Source of the DNA: DASULK01 sp036381835
GTDB lineage: Bacteria > Actinomycetota > Actinomycetes > Mycobacteriales > Micromonosporaceae
Direction: 5' to 3'
DNA: 12,792 nt
Assembly (NCBI GenBank): GCA_036381835.1
Contig: DASVCA010000229.1
Coordinates: 1 to 12,792 of the forward strand
Shown: positions 1-7,383 of the stretch, in pieces
Numbering within the stretch: the first letter of the stretch is position 1
Layout: every line of letters starts with the position of its first letter
Program-made: the position numbers and the translations under genes
The notes under the pieces: generated by a model
Databases searched by the model: none
What the model was told of the DNA's origin: nothing
What the model saw: only the letters and a program-made list of their open reading frames with translations

Positions 1-632
1 AGCAGCGCGGTGAGGCCGAGTTCGGAGTTGAGGCGCTGGATGAAGGCGAATACCTCGTCGACCATGCGCGGGGCGAGCCCGAGGGACGGCTCGTCGAGCA
101 TCAGCAGCCGGGGCTCGGACATCAGCGCCCGGCCGATGGCGAGCATCTGCTGCTCCCCGCCGGACAGGTAGCCGGCCACCCGGTTGCGCAGCGCGGCGAG
201 CCGGGGCAGGAACTCGTAGACCCGGTCGAAGTTCGCCCGGCTGCCCCGGGTGTAGCCGCCGGCCACCAGGTTCTGGTGCACGGTGAGGTGTTCGAAGACG
301 CGCCGACCCTCCATGACCAGGGCCACCCCGCGGCGTACCCGGGCCGCCGCGTCGAGTCGGGTGATGTCCTCGCCGTCGAAGCGGATGGTCCCGTCGGTGA
401 CCTCGCCGTGCTCCGTGGGCAGCAGCCCGGCGATCGCTTTCAGCGTGGTCGACTTGCCGGCACCGTTGGAGCCGAGCAGCGCGACGATCTGCCCGGCGGG
501 CACCTCCAGCGAGAGCCCGCGCAGCACGAGGATCACCTGGTCGTAGATGACCTCGATGTTCTCAACGGACAACAGCGGTGCGGTGGCCGCCCCGCCCGGG
601 TTCGGCCGGGCGGCCACCTGCGATTCGGTCAT
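1..632 (-). CDS. livF: LivF-type ABC transporter ATP-binding protein (3' end outside the window)
   Basis: This is one of the two cytoplasmic ATPases of a HAAT-family (branched-chain amino acid type) importer. The frame is open from the ATG at 632 to the window edge, giving 210 full codons. The family is usually about 235-260 residues, so roughly the last 25-50 residues, including the H-loop histidine, are not visible. Seen directly: Walker A GSNGAGKS (residues 54-61), the LivF-typical EGRRVFEHLTV segment (108-118), a canonical LSGGE signature (156-160) and Walker B LLMLDEP (176-182). The N-terminus has an unstructured lead of about 20 residues before the first strand. The start lies 13 bp after the stop of the substrate-binding protein gene and has only a weak purine-rich ribosome site. 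It is the last visible gene of the operon. The family call is certain; the substrate is not. Confidence 0.93.
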   Translation of the reverse strand, partial: MTESQVAARPNPGGAATAPLLSVENIEVIYDQVILVLRGLSLEVPAGQIVALLGSNGAGKSTTLKAIAGLLPTEHGEVTDGTIRFDGEDITRLDAAARVRRGVALVMEGRRVFEHLTVHQNLVAGGYTRGSRANFDRVYEFLPRLAALRNRVAGYLSGGEQQMLAIGRALMSEPRLLMLDEPSLGLAPRMVDEVFAFIQRLNSELGLTAL

Positions 633-645
633 GCCGGCGCCCCGC

Positions 646-1818
646 TCACGCCTTCGGCTCCACGCCGGCCGCGATCTCGTTGAGCTGGCCGCCGCTGACC
701 TGGTAGATGCCCGAGGCGGTGCTGCCGCGGTGGCTGTCGGCGGTGAACTTGACCGGCCCGATCACGCCGCCGGTGTCCACCGGTCCCATCGTCTCCAGCG
801 CGGCCCGCAGGTTGGGTCCGGTCAGCTCCTTGCCGTCGGTGAGGACCTTCTCGATGCCCTGCGCCATCACGTGCATCGTGTACCAGCCCTGAACGAAGTG
901 CAGACCCTTGGCGTCCAGGTCGATGCCCTTGCTCTTGGTGTACTCGCGGATCGGCTGGTGGCCGGGCTTGTCGGCCCCGGGCGGCGCGAACGGCTGGATC
1001 ATGATGTGCCCCTCGGCGGCGGCCCCGGCGGTCTTGATGAACAGCTCGTCGGCGCACCAGTTGAGGCAGACGATCTTCATGTCGAGCCGCTGCGCGGCGA
1101 TGTCCCGGGCCACCACCGCGGCGGGGCTGGACACGTTCTGGATGACGATGTACTTCGCGCCCTGCGACTTGGCCTGCTGCAGCAGTCCGACGTAGTCGGT
1201 GGCGCCGGTCTTCATCGGGTACGCCCGGTAGCCGAGCTGGTAGCCCTTGTCCTTGATCCACTTCTCGCCGTCGGCCACGGGGGCGTTGCCGAACGGGGAG
1301 TCGTGGTGGAAGACGGCGACCTGAGCGGTGGGGTCCTGGGCGGCGATGTAGTCCAGGCCGACCCGCATCTGGTCGGAGTAGGTCGGGGCGACCACGAAGT
1401 TGTACGGCGACTCGGCCGGATCGGTCAGCACCTCGGCGTACGAGGCGGACATGAACGGCAGCTCGTCGTCCTTGACCTTGCCGCGCAGCGCCTCGGAGTC
1501 CCCGGTGCCCCAGGCCTGGATGGCGACCACCCCTTGGGAGACGTACTTCTTGTACTTCTCCTCGGCGACCGGAACCTTGTAGGCGTAGTCCTCGCTGAAC
1601 GCCTTGATCTTGCGTCCCTTGATGCCGCCCTTGCCGTTGAGGTAGTCGATGTAGGCGAGCATGCCCTCGTTGTACGGGGTGCCGACGTCGCCGGTCGCCC
1701 CGGTCAGGTCGGCGATGATCCCGATCGCGATCTCCTCGTCGTCGCCGCCGGCGCCGCCGGGGCCACCGCAGCCGGCCAGCAGCGCGAGCGCCGCGCCGGC
1801 GATGAGCATTCTTCTCAT
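646..1818 (-). CDS. Lipoprotein substrate-binding protein of a LivK-like ABC importer
   Basis: This is the extracytoplasmic ligand-binding component (Peripla_BP_6 / Leu-Ile-Val-binding-protein type) that delivers substrate to the LivHM permease. It has 390 residues, normal for the family. The N-terminus is a lipoprotein signal: two Arg, a hydrophobic stretch, then lipobox LLAGC with the lipidated cysteine at residue 17, followed by a Gly/Asp/Glu-rich linker. The mature part opens with the typical strand IAIGIIADLTGATG. The pattern VVAIQAWGTGDSEAL and the later VVAPTYSDQMRVGLDYI are typical of this fold. The ATG at 1818 is preceded by a strong AGGAGG site 9 nt upstream, the best ribosome site in the operon, which suits a protein needed in excess over the membrane components. 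The ligand cannot be read from sequence. The acyl-CoA ligase in the same operon argues for a carboxylic acid rather than an amino acid (inference). Confidence 0.92.
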   Translation of the reverse strand: MRRMLIAGAALALLAGCGGPGGAGGDDEEIAIGIIADLTGATGDVGTPYNEGMLAYIDYLNGKGGIKGRKIKAFSEDYAYKVPVAEEKYKKYVSQGVVAIQAWGTGDSEALRGKVKDDELPFMSASYAEVLTDPAESPYNFVVAPTYSDQMRVGLDYIAAQDPTAQVAVFHHDSPFGNAPVADGEKWIKDKGYQLGYRAYPMKTGATDYVGLLQQAKSQGAKYIVIQNVSSPAAVVARDIAAQRLDMKIVCLNWCADELFIKTAGAAAEGHIMIQPFAPPGADKPGHQPIREYTKSKGIDLDAKGLHFVQGWYTMHVMAQGIEKVLTDGKELTGPNLRAALETMGPVDTGGVIGPVKFTADSHRGSTASGIYQVSGGQLNEIAAGVEPKA

Positions 1819-1827
1819 GGGGTTCGT

Positions 1828-1833
1828 CCTCCT
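1828..1833 (-). promoter_or_regulatory. Strong ribosome binding site of the substrate-binding protein gene
   Basis: AGGAGG on the minus strand lies 9 nt before the ATG at 1818 and overlaps the TAG stop of livM (1834-1832). It is a closer match to the anti-Shine-Dalgarno sequence than the sites of the permease genes and probably raises binding-protein synthesis relative to them. Confidence 0.75.
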
Positions 1834-2893
1834 AGTAACGGAACGGCCAGAAGCGGATGTAGTCCTTGGCGCGCTGCCAGATGCGGTCCAGCCCGCGCGG
1901 CTCGAACAGCAGGAACAGCACGATGACCAGGCCGAAGGCGGCGGCCTGGACGGCCGGCAGCTGTTCGGCGAGGAACGGGGCCCACGAGCGGACCCGCCCG
2001 GCGAGTTCGGCGAGCAGCGGCGGCAGCAGCATGATGAACGCGGCCCCGTACACCGACCCGGCGATGCTGCCCAGCCCCCCGACGATGATCATCGCGAGGT
2101 ACTGGATGGACACGTCGATGGTGAACCGCTCCCAGGTGACGGTCTCGGTGTAGTGGGCGGTCAGCGCCCCGGCCAGCCCGACGTAGCCGGACGACACGGC
2201 GAATGCCACCAGCTTGGCGCGGGTGAGGTCGACCCCGATGGCGGAGGCGGCGATGTCCTGGTCGCGGACCGCCATGAAGGACCGGCCGAGGGTGGTGCGG
2301 AAGAGGTTGCGTGCGCTGAGCACGGCGATGACGGCCAGCCCGGCGATGATCCAGTACCAGGTGAATTCGAAGCTCGTGCGCGGCACCCGCCAGCCGAACA
2401 GGGTGAGCCGCTCCACGTCGAGGAAGCCCTGCCCGCCGGTGAGCCACCCCCACCGGCGGATGACGAACACGATGATCTCCTGGCTGGCGATGGTGGCGAT
2501 CGCCAGGTACAGCCCCTTGAGGCGCAGGGCGGGCAGGCCGAAGAACGCGCCCGCGGCGGCGGTGACCAGCACCGCCACGACGACGGCGAGCGGGACGGGC
2601 AGCCCCGCGCGCTCGGCGAGCAGCGCCGAGGTGAAGGCTCCGACGGCCAGGAACCCGCCTTGCCCGAGGGAGATCTGGCCGGTGAAGCCGACCAGGATGT
2701 TCAACCCGACCGCGCCGATGACGGCGATGCCGATGGTGTTGACGATGCCGAGCCAGTAGTTGTCCACCAGCCAGGGCAGGGCGAGGAGGAAGACGACGGC
2801 CAGCCCGAGTCGGGTTCGTTCGGCGTTGGTGTGCCGCAGGCGCAGTTCGGAGGCGTACGACGTGTGGTAGACACCGGTGGCGGTGGCGGGCAT
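1832..2893 (-). CDS. livM: LivM-type ABC transporter permease
   Basis: Inner-membrane permease subunit, the partner of LivH in a HAAT-family importer. It has 353 residues. A polar N-terminal tail of about 28 residues precedes a run of hydrophobic helices starting near residue 29. The LivM hallmark GLNILVGFTGQISLGQGG lies at residues 63-80. The cytoplasmic coupling segment that meets the ATPases is GRSFMAVRDQDIAASAIGV (203-221). The IVGGLGSIAGSVYGA stretch (270-284) and the C-terminal EPRGLDRIW are also typical of the family. The ATG at 2893 follows the livH stop by a single base (TGAGATG), so translation is almost certainly coupled. An AAAGGG stretch just upstream may serve as ribosome site. 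The gene ends with TAG at 1832-1834, inside the next gene's ribosome site. Confidence 0.93.
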   Translation of the reverse strand: MPATATGVYHTSYASELRLRHTNAERTRLGLAVVFLLALPWLVDNYWLGIVNTIGIAVIGAVGLNILVGFTGQISLGQGGFLAVGAFTSALLAERAGLPVPLAVVVAVLVTAAAGAFFGLPALRLKGLYLAIATIASQEIIVFVIRRWGWLTGGQGFLDVERLTLFGWRVPRTSFEFTWYWIIAGLAVIAVLSARNLFRTTLGRSFMAVRDQDIAASAIGVDLTRAKLVAFAVSSGYVGLAGALTAHYTETVTWERFTIDVSIQYLAMIIVGGLGSIAGSVYGAAFIMLLPPLLAELAGRVRSWAPFLAEQLPAVQAAAFGLVIVLFLLFEPRGLDRIWQRAKDYIRFWPFRY

Positions 2894-2894
2894 C

Positions 2895-3764
2895 TCACAC
2901 CCTTTCGATGCGGGTCTGGCCGAACAGCCCGTACGGCCGCACGAGCAGGATCAGGACGAGTGCGATGTAGGGCACGACCTGCGACGCGCCCGGGGACAGC
3001 CCCTCGGCGTACTGGCTGAGCAGGCCGATCACCACGCCGCCGACGATGGTGCCGGGCACCGAGTCCAGTCCGCCGAGGATGACCACCGGGAACACGATCA
3101 GCCCGAAGCTGGCCAGGTTCTGGCTGACCTCGGCGATGTCGGCGAGCAGGATGCCGCCGATCAGTGCGCTGACCGCGGCCAACGCCCAGGCCAGCGCGAA
3201 GATCCGACGGACCGAGATGCCCTGCACCAGGGCGGCCTGCTGGTCGTCGGCGACGGCGCGCATCGCGATGCCGTGGCGGGACCAGCGGAAGAAGGCGGTG
3301 AAGCCGGCGAGCACGACGCCCGCGATGCCGACCGCGAGCAGCCGATCCAGGGGGATCGCCGCCCCGGCGACCTCCACCGTGCCGGCTGGCAGGACCTTGG
3401 GCATCTCGCGGGGGGCGGTGCCGTAGAACATCTGCACCACGGCCTTGAGCGCGGCGGCGAGACCGATGGTCACCATGATCACCGAGATCGGGTTCTCGCC
3501 GATCAGCGGTCGCAGCACCAGCCGTTCGACCGCCACGCCGAGCAGCGCGGCGCCGGCCACCCCGGCGATCACCGCGCCGACGAGCGGCAGCCGCAACAGC
3601 ACGAACGCGGTGTAGAACAGGTACGCCCCGACCAGCAGCAATTCGCCCTGCGCGAAGTTGATCACGCTGGTGGCCTTGTAGATCAGCACGAACCCGAGCG
3701 CGGCCAGGGCCAGGACGGCGCCGTTGGCCAATCCGTAGGCGGTCAGCTGGATGAACTGGGTCAT
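2895..3764 (-). CDS. livH: LivH-type ABC transporter permease
   Basis: The second membrane permease of the importer, 289 residues from the ATG at 3764. I prefer this start over the upstream in-frame TTG at 3779. The ATG forms a classic ATGA overlap with the stop of the acyl-CoA ligase gene and has a GGAG ribosome site at suitable distance; the TTG lies immediately next to that ribosome site. Visible family marks are GLANGAVLALAALGFVLIYK (11-30), the INFAQGELLLVGAY segment (35-48), which is highly conserved in LivH, the coupling segment HGIAMRAVADDQQAALVQGI (164-183), and VVILGGLDSVPGTIVGG (227-243) near the end. Mainly hydrophobic segments account for about eight membrane helices. It lies between the acyl-CoA ligase and livM. 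Confidence 0.93.
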   Translation of the reverse strand: MTQFIQLTAYGLANGAVLALAALGFVLIYKATSVINFAQGELLLVGAYLFYTAFVLLRLPLVGAVIAGVAGAALLGVAVERLVLRPLIGENPISVIMVTIGLAAALKAVVQMFYGTAPREMPKVLPAGTVEVAGAAIPLDRLLAVGIAGVVLAGFTAFFRWSRHGIAMRAVADDQQAALVQGISVRRIFALAWALAAVSALIGGILLADIAEVSQNLASFGLIVFPVVILGGLDSVPGTIVGGVVIGLLSQYAEGLSPGASQVVPYIALVLILLVRPYGLFGQTRIERV

Positions 3765-5716
3765 GCTCGTCCACTCCAAACCGGGCGGCGCCGGCGGCGG
3801 GCCAGCGCGTCAGGGGCGAGGGGTTCGTGGATGGCCAGGGTGATGGTCCGGTCCGCGGTCGTACCGTCCTGGTAGGTGATGGTGGTGTGCACGTCCACCG
3901 CCGGCGCGCCGGAGTCGAGGGCCGCGATGATGTCGCCGTAGCGGGCGGCGATCACGTTGCGGCGTACCTTGCGGGTACGGGTGATCTCGTCGTCGTCGGG
4001 GTCGAGCTGCTTGTGCAGCAGGACGAACCGGCGGACCCGGATCGGCTCGGGCAGGTCGACGTTCGCCCGGGCCACCTCCTCGGCGATCAGCTCGGCCACC
4101 TCCGCCTTGCCGGCCAGGTCCGTGTAGGTGGTGTAGCCGACCCGGGCGCGCTCGGCCCAGGCTCCGGTGACCGTCGGGTCCAGACAGATGATCGCGGTGA
4201 TTCCGGCGTCGCCGTGGAAGCTGACCGCCTCTTCGACGTACGGCGAGAACTTGAGCTTGTTCTCGATGAACGCCGAGGAGAACCGGGTGCCGTCGGCGAG
4301 GGTCAACACGTCGGCCTGTCGGTCGATGACGACCAGCTCGCCGTCGTCGAGGTAGCCGGCGTCGCCGGTACGCAGCCAGCCGTCGGCGGTACGGGACTTG
4401 TCGGTGGACTCCTTGTTCCGCAGGTAGCCGCGGAAGACGCTGGCCGAGCGCAGCAGAATCTCCCCGTCTTCGGAGATCTTCAGCTCCGTGCCCGGGATCG
4501 GCGAACCCACGGTATGGAATCGCACCGCCCCGTCCCGGTGGGCGACCGCGATACCGCAGATCTCGGTCTGCCCGTAGATCTGTTTGAGGTTGACGCCGAT
4601 GGCGTGGAAGAACCGGAACACGTCGGGCGACAGCGGGGCACCGCCGGTGTAGCACCGGCGGATCCGGGCCAGGCCCAGCTGGTCGCGCACCGGGCGCAGC
4701 CCGACCAGGTCGGCCAGGAGGTACGCCAGCCGGGTGAGCGGGCCGATCCGCGAGCCGAGGCCGCCGCGGGCGGCGACCCGGTCGCCGATCCGGTACGCCC
4801 AGCCGAAGACGGCGCGCTTGAGCCACCCGGCTTCGTCGATGCGGACCTGCACTTCGGACAGCATCGACTCCCAGATGCGCGGCGGGCTGAACATCACGTC
4901 CGGCCCGATCTCGCGCAGGTCGCTGCGCTGGGTGGCGGCTTCCTCGGGGAACGACAGCGTCATGCCGTGCCGCAGGCCGCACCCGACGGCGAGCATCTGC
5001 TCGCCGATCCAGGCCAGCGGCAGGAACGACACGTAGCGGAACCCGGGCCGGATCGGATCGATCTGCGCCAGGTGCTCGGCCATGGCGAGCAGATTCGCGT
5101 GGGAGAGCTCGGCGAGCTTCGGCCGCGCCGTGGTGCCCGAGGTGGTGCAGATGACCGCGGTGTCGTCGGGCGAGCCGAGGGCGATCTCGGTGGCCAGCCA
5201 GTCGGGGCGGGTCTCGGCGTCGCGGGCGCCGTCCGCCTCCACGTCGGTGAACTTCTTCAGGTACGGCTGCGAATACCCGGTCAGCCCCCGCGGGTCGTAG
5301 TAGACGACCGTCTCCAGGGTGTCGAGCTGGTCTTTCAGGCGGATCAGCTTGTCCACCTGCTCCTGGTCCTCGGCGACCACGATGCGCACCTCGGCGAGGC
5401 TGAGCACGTGGCTGATCTCCTCGCCGATGCTGGTCGGGTAGACGCCGACGACCGCGGCACCGAGGCACTGGGCGGCGAGTTCGGTGATGAGCCACTCCGG
5501 GCGGTTGTCCCCGAGCACCGCCACCACGTCCCCGCGCCGTACGCCGAGGCCGGCCAGGCCGTGGGCGAAGTCGCGTACCCGGCGCGCGTAGGCCGACCAG
5601 GTGAGCGGCTGCCAGATGCCGTAGCGCTTCTCCTGCAGTGCCACCGCGTCGCCGTGCTCTGCGGCGTGTGCCATGAGCAGGCGGGGGAAGGTGGTCTCCG
5701 GTCCGGTGCCGCTCAT
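3761..5716 (-). CDS. AMP-forming long-chain acyl-CoA synthetase (FadD type) within the liv operon
   Basis: Activates a carboxylic acid with ATP to an acyl-adenylate and then to acyl-CoA. It has 651 residues, normal for bacterial FadD15-like enzymes. Motifs seen: P-loop TTSGTTARPK (191-200, with Ala in place of the usual Gly), the A5 motif YGQTE (381-385), LRTGD (448-452), a hinge region DRQADVLTLADGTRFSS (465-481) typical of the subfamily found with liv genes, and the A10 region ITRTRKVRR with the expected catalytic Lys at 583. A C-terminal tail of about 50 residues after the ligase fold ends in an Arg-rich stretch. The ATG at 5716 overlaps the livG stop by ATGA, and its own stop overlaps livH in the same way, so all three are translationally linked. 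The context suggests it traps imported acid as CoA thioester at the membrane. Chain length and acid type are unknown. Confidence 0.9.
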   Translation of the reverse strand: MSGTGPETTFPRLLMAHAAEHGDAVALQEKRYGIWQPLTWSAYARRVRDFAHGLAGLGVRRGDVVAVLGDNRPEWLITELAAQCLGAAVVGVYPTSIGEEISHVLSLAEVRIVVAEDQEQVDKLIRLKDQLDTLETVVYYDPRGLTGYSQPYLKKFTDVEADGARDAETRPDWLATEIALGSPDDTAVICTTSGTTARPKLAELSHANLLAMAEHLAQIDPIRPGFRYVSFLPLAWIGEQMLAVGCGLRHGMTLSFPEEAATQRSDLREIGPDVMFSPPRIWESMLSEVQVRIDEAGWLKRAVFGWAYRIGDRVAARGGLGSRIGPLTRLAYLLADLVGLRPVRDQLGLARIRRCYTGGAPLSPDVFRFFHAIGVNLKQIYGQTEICGIAVAHRDGAVRFHTVGSPIPGTELKISEDGEILLRSASVFRGYLRNKESTDKSRTADGWLRTGDAGYLDDGELVVIDRQADVLTLADGTRFSSAFIENKLKFSPYVEEAVSFHGDAGITAIICLDPTVTGAWAERARVGYTTYTDLAGKAEVAELIAEEVARANVDLPEPIRVRRFVLLHKQLDPDDDEITRTRKVRRNVIAARYGDIIAALDSGAPAVDVHTTITYQDGTTADRTITLAIHEPLAPDALARRRRRPVWSGRA

Positions 5717-6546
5717 GCCGCCTCCTCACCGAGGTACGCGTCGATGACGGCCTGGTCGCGGCGGACCTCGTCGGGGGCACCGGAGGCGATGCGGCGACCG
5801 AAGTCGAGGACGGTCACCCGGTTCGAGATGTCCATGACCACGTCCATGTCGTGCTCGATCAGCACCACGGTCACCCCGGCGAGTTCGTTGACGTCGAGTA
5901 CGTAACGGGCCATGTCCTCCTTCTCCTCGGCGTTCATGCCGGCCATGGGTTCGTCGAGCAGGAGGAGCGCGGGCTGCATGCACAGCGCCCGCCCGAGCTC
6001 GACCCGTTTGGCGTAGCCGTACGCCAACGCTCCGACCGGCTTGTGCCGGACCGCCTGCAGCTCCAGCAGATCGATGACTTCTTCCACGAATTCGCGGTGG
6101 GCGATCTCCTGGCGGCGGGCGGGGCCGTACCAGAGCAGCGACGGCAGCAGTGCGGTGCTCATCCGGTGGTGTCGGCCGAGCAGGAGGTTCTCCAGCACGG
6201 TGAGGTGCCGGAACAGCTCGATGTTCTGGAACGAGCGGGCGACTCCCAGGCGGGCGACGCGGTGTGGCGGCAACCCGATGAGGTCGGTCGAACGACCGTC
6301 CTGGTGCAGCACGATCCGGCCGCGTTGCGGCCGGTAGAGGCCCGACACGCAGTTGAGCAGGCTCGATTTGCCGGCACCGTTCGGGCCGATCACCGCGTGG
6401 ATCTCGCCCTGTGCCACCTGCAGGGAGACGCCGGCGAGCGCCTGCACGCCGCCGAAGCGCAGCTCGAGGTCCTCGACCTCGAGCAGGGTGCCGCCCGGGG
6501 GCAGGGTGCTGCTGTTGAGCGGAAAGCGGTATTCCCGAGTGATCAC
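5713..6546 (-). CDS. livG: LivG-type ABC transporter ATP-binding protein
   Basis: The second ATPase of the importer and first gene of the operon, 277 residues from a GTG at 6546. I chose this start because a GGGAGGG ribosome site lies 6 nt upstream and because the predicted transcription start (near 6571) falls downstream of the alternative in-frame GTG at 6579. Seen: Walker A GPNGAGKS (54-61), Q-loop SFQN (Gln 107), Walker B LLLLDEP (194-200) and H-loop EHD (His 232). The ABC signature is atypical: LAYGYAKRVELGRAL (174-188), with Ala where the canonical LSGGQ motif has Ser, whereas LivF in the same operon keeps LSGGE. Extended loop 140-150 is as usual in LivG. The protein pairs with LivF to drive LivHM. 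Confidence 0.92.
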   Translation of the reverse strand: MITREYRFPLNSSTLPPGGTLLEVEDLELRFGGVQALAGVSLQVAQGEIHAVIGPNGAGKSSLLNCVSGLYRPQRGRIVLHQDGRSTDLIGLPPHRVARLGVARSFQNIELFRHLTVLENLLLGRHHRMSTALLPSLLWYGPARRQEIAHREFVEEVIDLLELQAVRHKPVGALAYGYAKRVELGRALCMQPALLLLDEPMAGMNAEEKEDMARYVLDVNELAGVTVVLIEHDMDVVMDISNRVTVLDFGRRIASGAPDEVRRDQAVIDAYLGEEAA

Positions 6547-6552
6547 CGGCAA

Positions 6553-6559
6553 CCCTCCC
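6553..6559 (-). promoter_or_regulatory. livG: Ribosome binding site fixing the livG start
   Basis: GGGAGGG on the minus strand ends 6 nt before the GTG at 6546. It supports that codon over the in-frame GTG at 6579, which would lack any leader. Confidence 0.7.
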
Positions 6560-6577
6560 GACGTTTTGTTGTGGCGC

Positions 6578-6606
6578 ACGCTACGTTTCCACTATGTGAA
6601 AGTCAA
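6578..6606 (-). promoter_or_regulatory. Promoter of the livG-ligase-livHM-SBP-livF operon
   Basis: On the minus strand a -35 box TTGACT (6606-6601) and a -10 box TAGCGT (6583-6578) are separated by exactly 17 nt. Both fit primary sigma factor promoters of actinobacteria (TTGACN and TANNNT). Transcription would start near 6571, giving a leader of about 25 nt that contains the livG ribosome site. This 100-bp gap is the only place in the window where a promoter can sit outside coding sequence. Confidence 0.6.
6586..6601. promoter_or_regulatory. Candidate operator 1, inverted repeat within the livG promoter
   Basis: TTTCCACTATGTGAAA has complementary arms TTTC and GAAA around an 8-nt centre. It covers most of the spacer between the livG -35 and -10 boxes and touches the -35 box, an ideal position for repression. 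IclR-family proteins bind partly palindromic sites of about this size near divergent promoters. That the neighbouring IclR protein binds here is inference. Confidence 0.45.
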
Positions 6607-6616
6607 TAGCCTTATG

Positions 6617-6631
6617 CGAAACGGTCTTTCG
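6617..6631. promoter_or_regulatory. Candidate operator 2, inverted repeat before the iclR gene
   Basis: CGAAACGGTCTTTCG has perfect 5-bp arms (CGAAA and TTTCG) around 5 nt. It lies upstream of the TAGGGT -10 candidate of the regulator, where it could serve autoregulation. Its half-sites match those of operator 1 in the opposite arrangement: CGTTTC at 6584-6589 and GAAACG at 6618-6623 are a perfect 6-bp inverted pair, and so are GAAAG at 6598-6602 and CTTTC at 6626-6630. Confidence 0.45.
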
Positions 6632-6636
6632 GCTGG

Positions 6637-6642
6637 TAGGGT
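6637..6642 (+). promoter_or_regulatory. Possible -10 box of the iclR-type gene
   Basis: TAGGGT fits the actinobacterial TANNNT -10 pattern and ends 6 nt before the GTG at 6649, so transcription could begin at or very close to the start codon and give a leaderless message. No convincing -35 box is present; TTATGC at 6612-6617 is a poor match with a long spacer. Alternatively GGTAGG at 6635-6640 acts as a ribosome site for a longer transcript. Confidence 0.35.
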
Positions 6643-6648
6643 GCCCGC

Positions 6649-7383
6649 GTGACCGATGTGGAAGCCGAGACCCGAGGGTCGCTGGGCACGGTCCGAAACG
6701 CCGCCGCCCTGCTGCACCTGCTCGGTGAGGGGCCCGCATACCAGCAACTCACCGACCTCGCGGACCGTTCGGGTCTGTCGCTGCCGACGGTCCACCGGCT
6801 GCTGCGTTCACTGACCCTGGCCGGGCTGGTCGAACAGGATCCCCGCTCCGCCCGGTACGGACTCGGGGCCGAGTTGGTCCGGCTCTCCCATCGGTACCTG
6901 AACCGGCTGCCGGTGCTCGCGGCGCTCTCGCCCTACCTGGCGCCGGTCCGGGACACGATCGGCGTCTCGGTGCACGTCGTCCTCTACACCCGAGGCTGGA
7001 TCAGCTACGTGGACCGTGCCGAGGGTGCCGACAGCGGCCTCTACCGCGAGCCGCACCGGGTGGCCCCCGCACTGCACAGCGCCGCCGGGCGGCTGCTCGC
7101 CGCGCGCACCGACGACGCCGGGTGGGAACTCGCCCTCGCCCAAGTGCCCGAGGAGGAGCGGGCGGAGGCGGTGGCGCAACGCGAGGCGTGGCGGATCGCG
7201 ACCCACCTGACCCTGCCCGATGCGGACGGGACCATCGAGGTCGCGGTGCCGGTTCTGGACGGTGACGGCGGTGCCGCCGCCGCGCTCGTGGCCGTGGTCG
7301 GCGACGACGACCACGCGGCCAAGGCGGTCACGCACCTCTCCCGGGTGGCGCAGGCGACCGGCAGGACCCTGGGCCATGGCTGA
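6649..7383 (+). CDS. IclR-family transcriptional regulator
   Basis: DNA-binding regulator of 244 residues, close to the usual 240-270. Residues 11-74 form the winged helix-turn-helix: a first helix (VRNAAALLHLLGE), the recognition pair around LADRSGLSLPTVHRLLRSL (37-55) and the wing VEQDPRSARYGLG (61-73). The rest is the IclR effector-binding domain, with SVHVVLYTRGWISYVDRAEG and the LHSAAGRLLAA segment typical of that domain; it probably binds a small organic acid or its derivative. The start is GTG at 6649. The gene is transcribed away from the liv operon with inverted repeats between them, so it most likely controls that operon and itself. Its last codons overlap the next gene by 8 bp. Whether it represses or activates is not visible. 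Confidence 0.88.
   Translation: MTDVEAETRGSLGTVRNAAALLHLLGEGPAYQQLTDLADRSGLSLPTVHRLLRSLTLAGLVEQDPRSARYGLGAELVRLSHRYLNRLPVLAALSPYLAPVRDTIGVSVHVVLYTRGWISYVDRAEGADSGLYREPHRVAPALHSAAGRLLAARTDDAGWELALAQVPEEERAEAVAQREAWRIATHLTLPDADGTIEVAVPVLDGDGGAAAALVAVVGDDDHAAKAVTHLSRVAQATGRTLGHG

Larger units (their letters stand above)
6547..6648. other. Divergent intergenic control region
   Basis: This 102-bp stretch is the only non-coding gap of note. It holds the leader and promoter of the minus-strand liv operon, the candidate plus-strand promoter of the regulator, and the two TTTC/GAAA inverted repeats. It is visibly richer in A/T than the flanking genes. I see no RNA gene, riboswitch or terminator in it. 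Confidence 0.7.

Noticed and set aside
547..1926. Long plus-strand open frames opposite the substrate-binding protein and livM genes (for example 547-1926 and 1661-3019)
   Set aside because: They are rich in Gly, Arg, Ala, Pro and Asp without any fold motif, and exist because high third-position GC removes stop codons opposite real genes.
3827..5905. A 692-codon plus-strand frame opposite the acyl-CoA ligase
   Set aside because: The minus-strand frame carries all adenylation motifs and proper gene junctions. The plus frame has low-complexity composition and no ribosome site or context.
7220..7375. Longer N-terminus for the ACS-like protein starting at 7220
   Set aside because: The extra residues lie wholly inside the IclR gene, are Arg/Ser/Pro-rich shadow sequence, and the ATG at 7376 gives the usual overlap junction and the expected ACS N-terminus.
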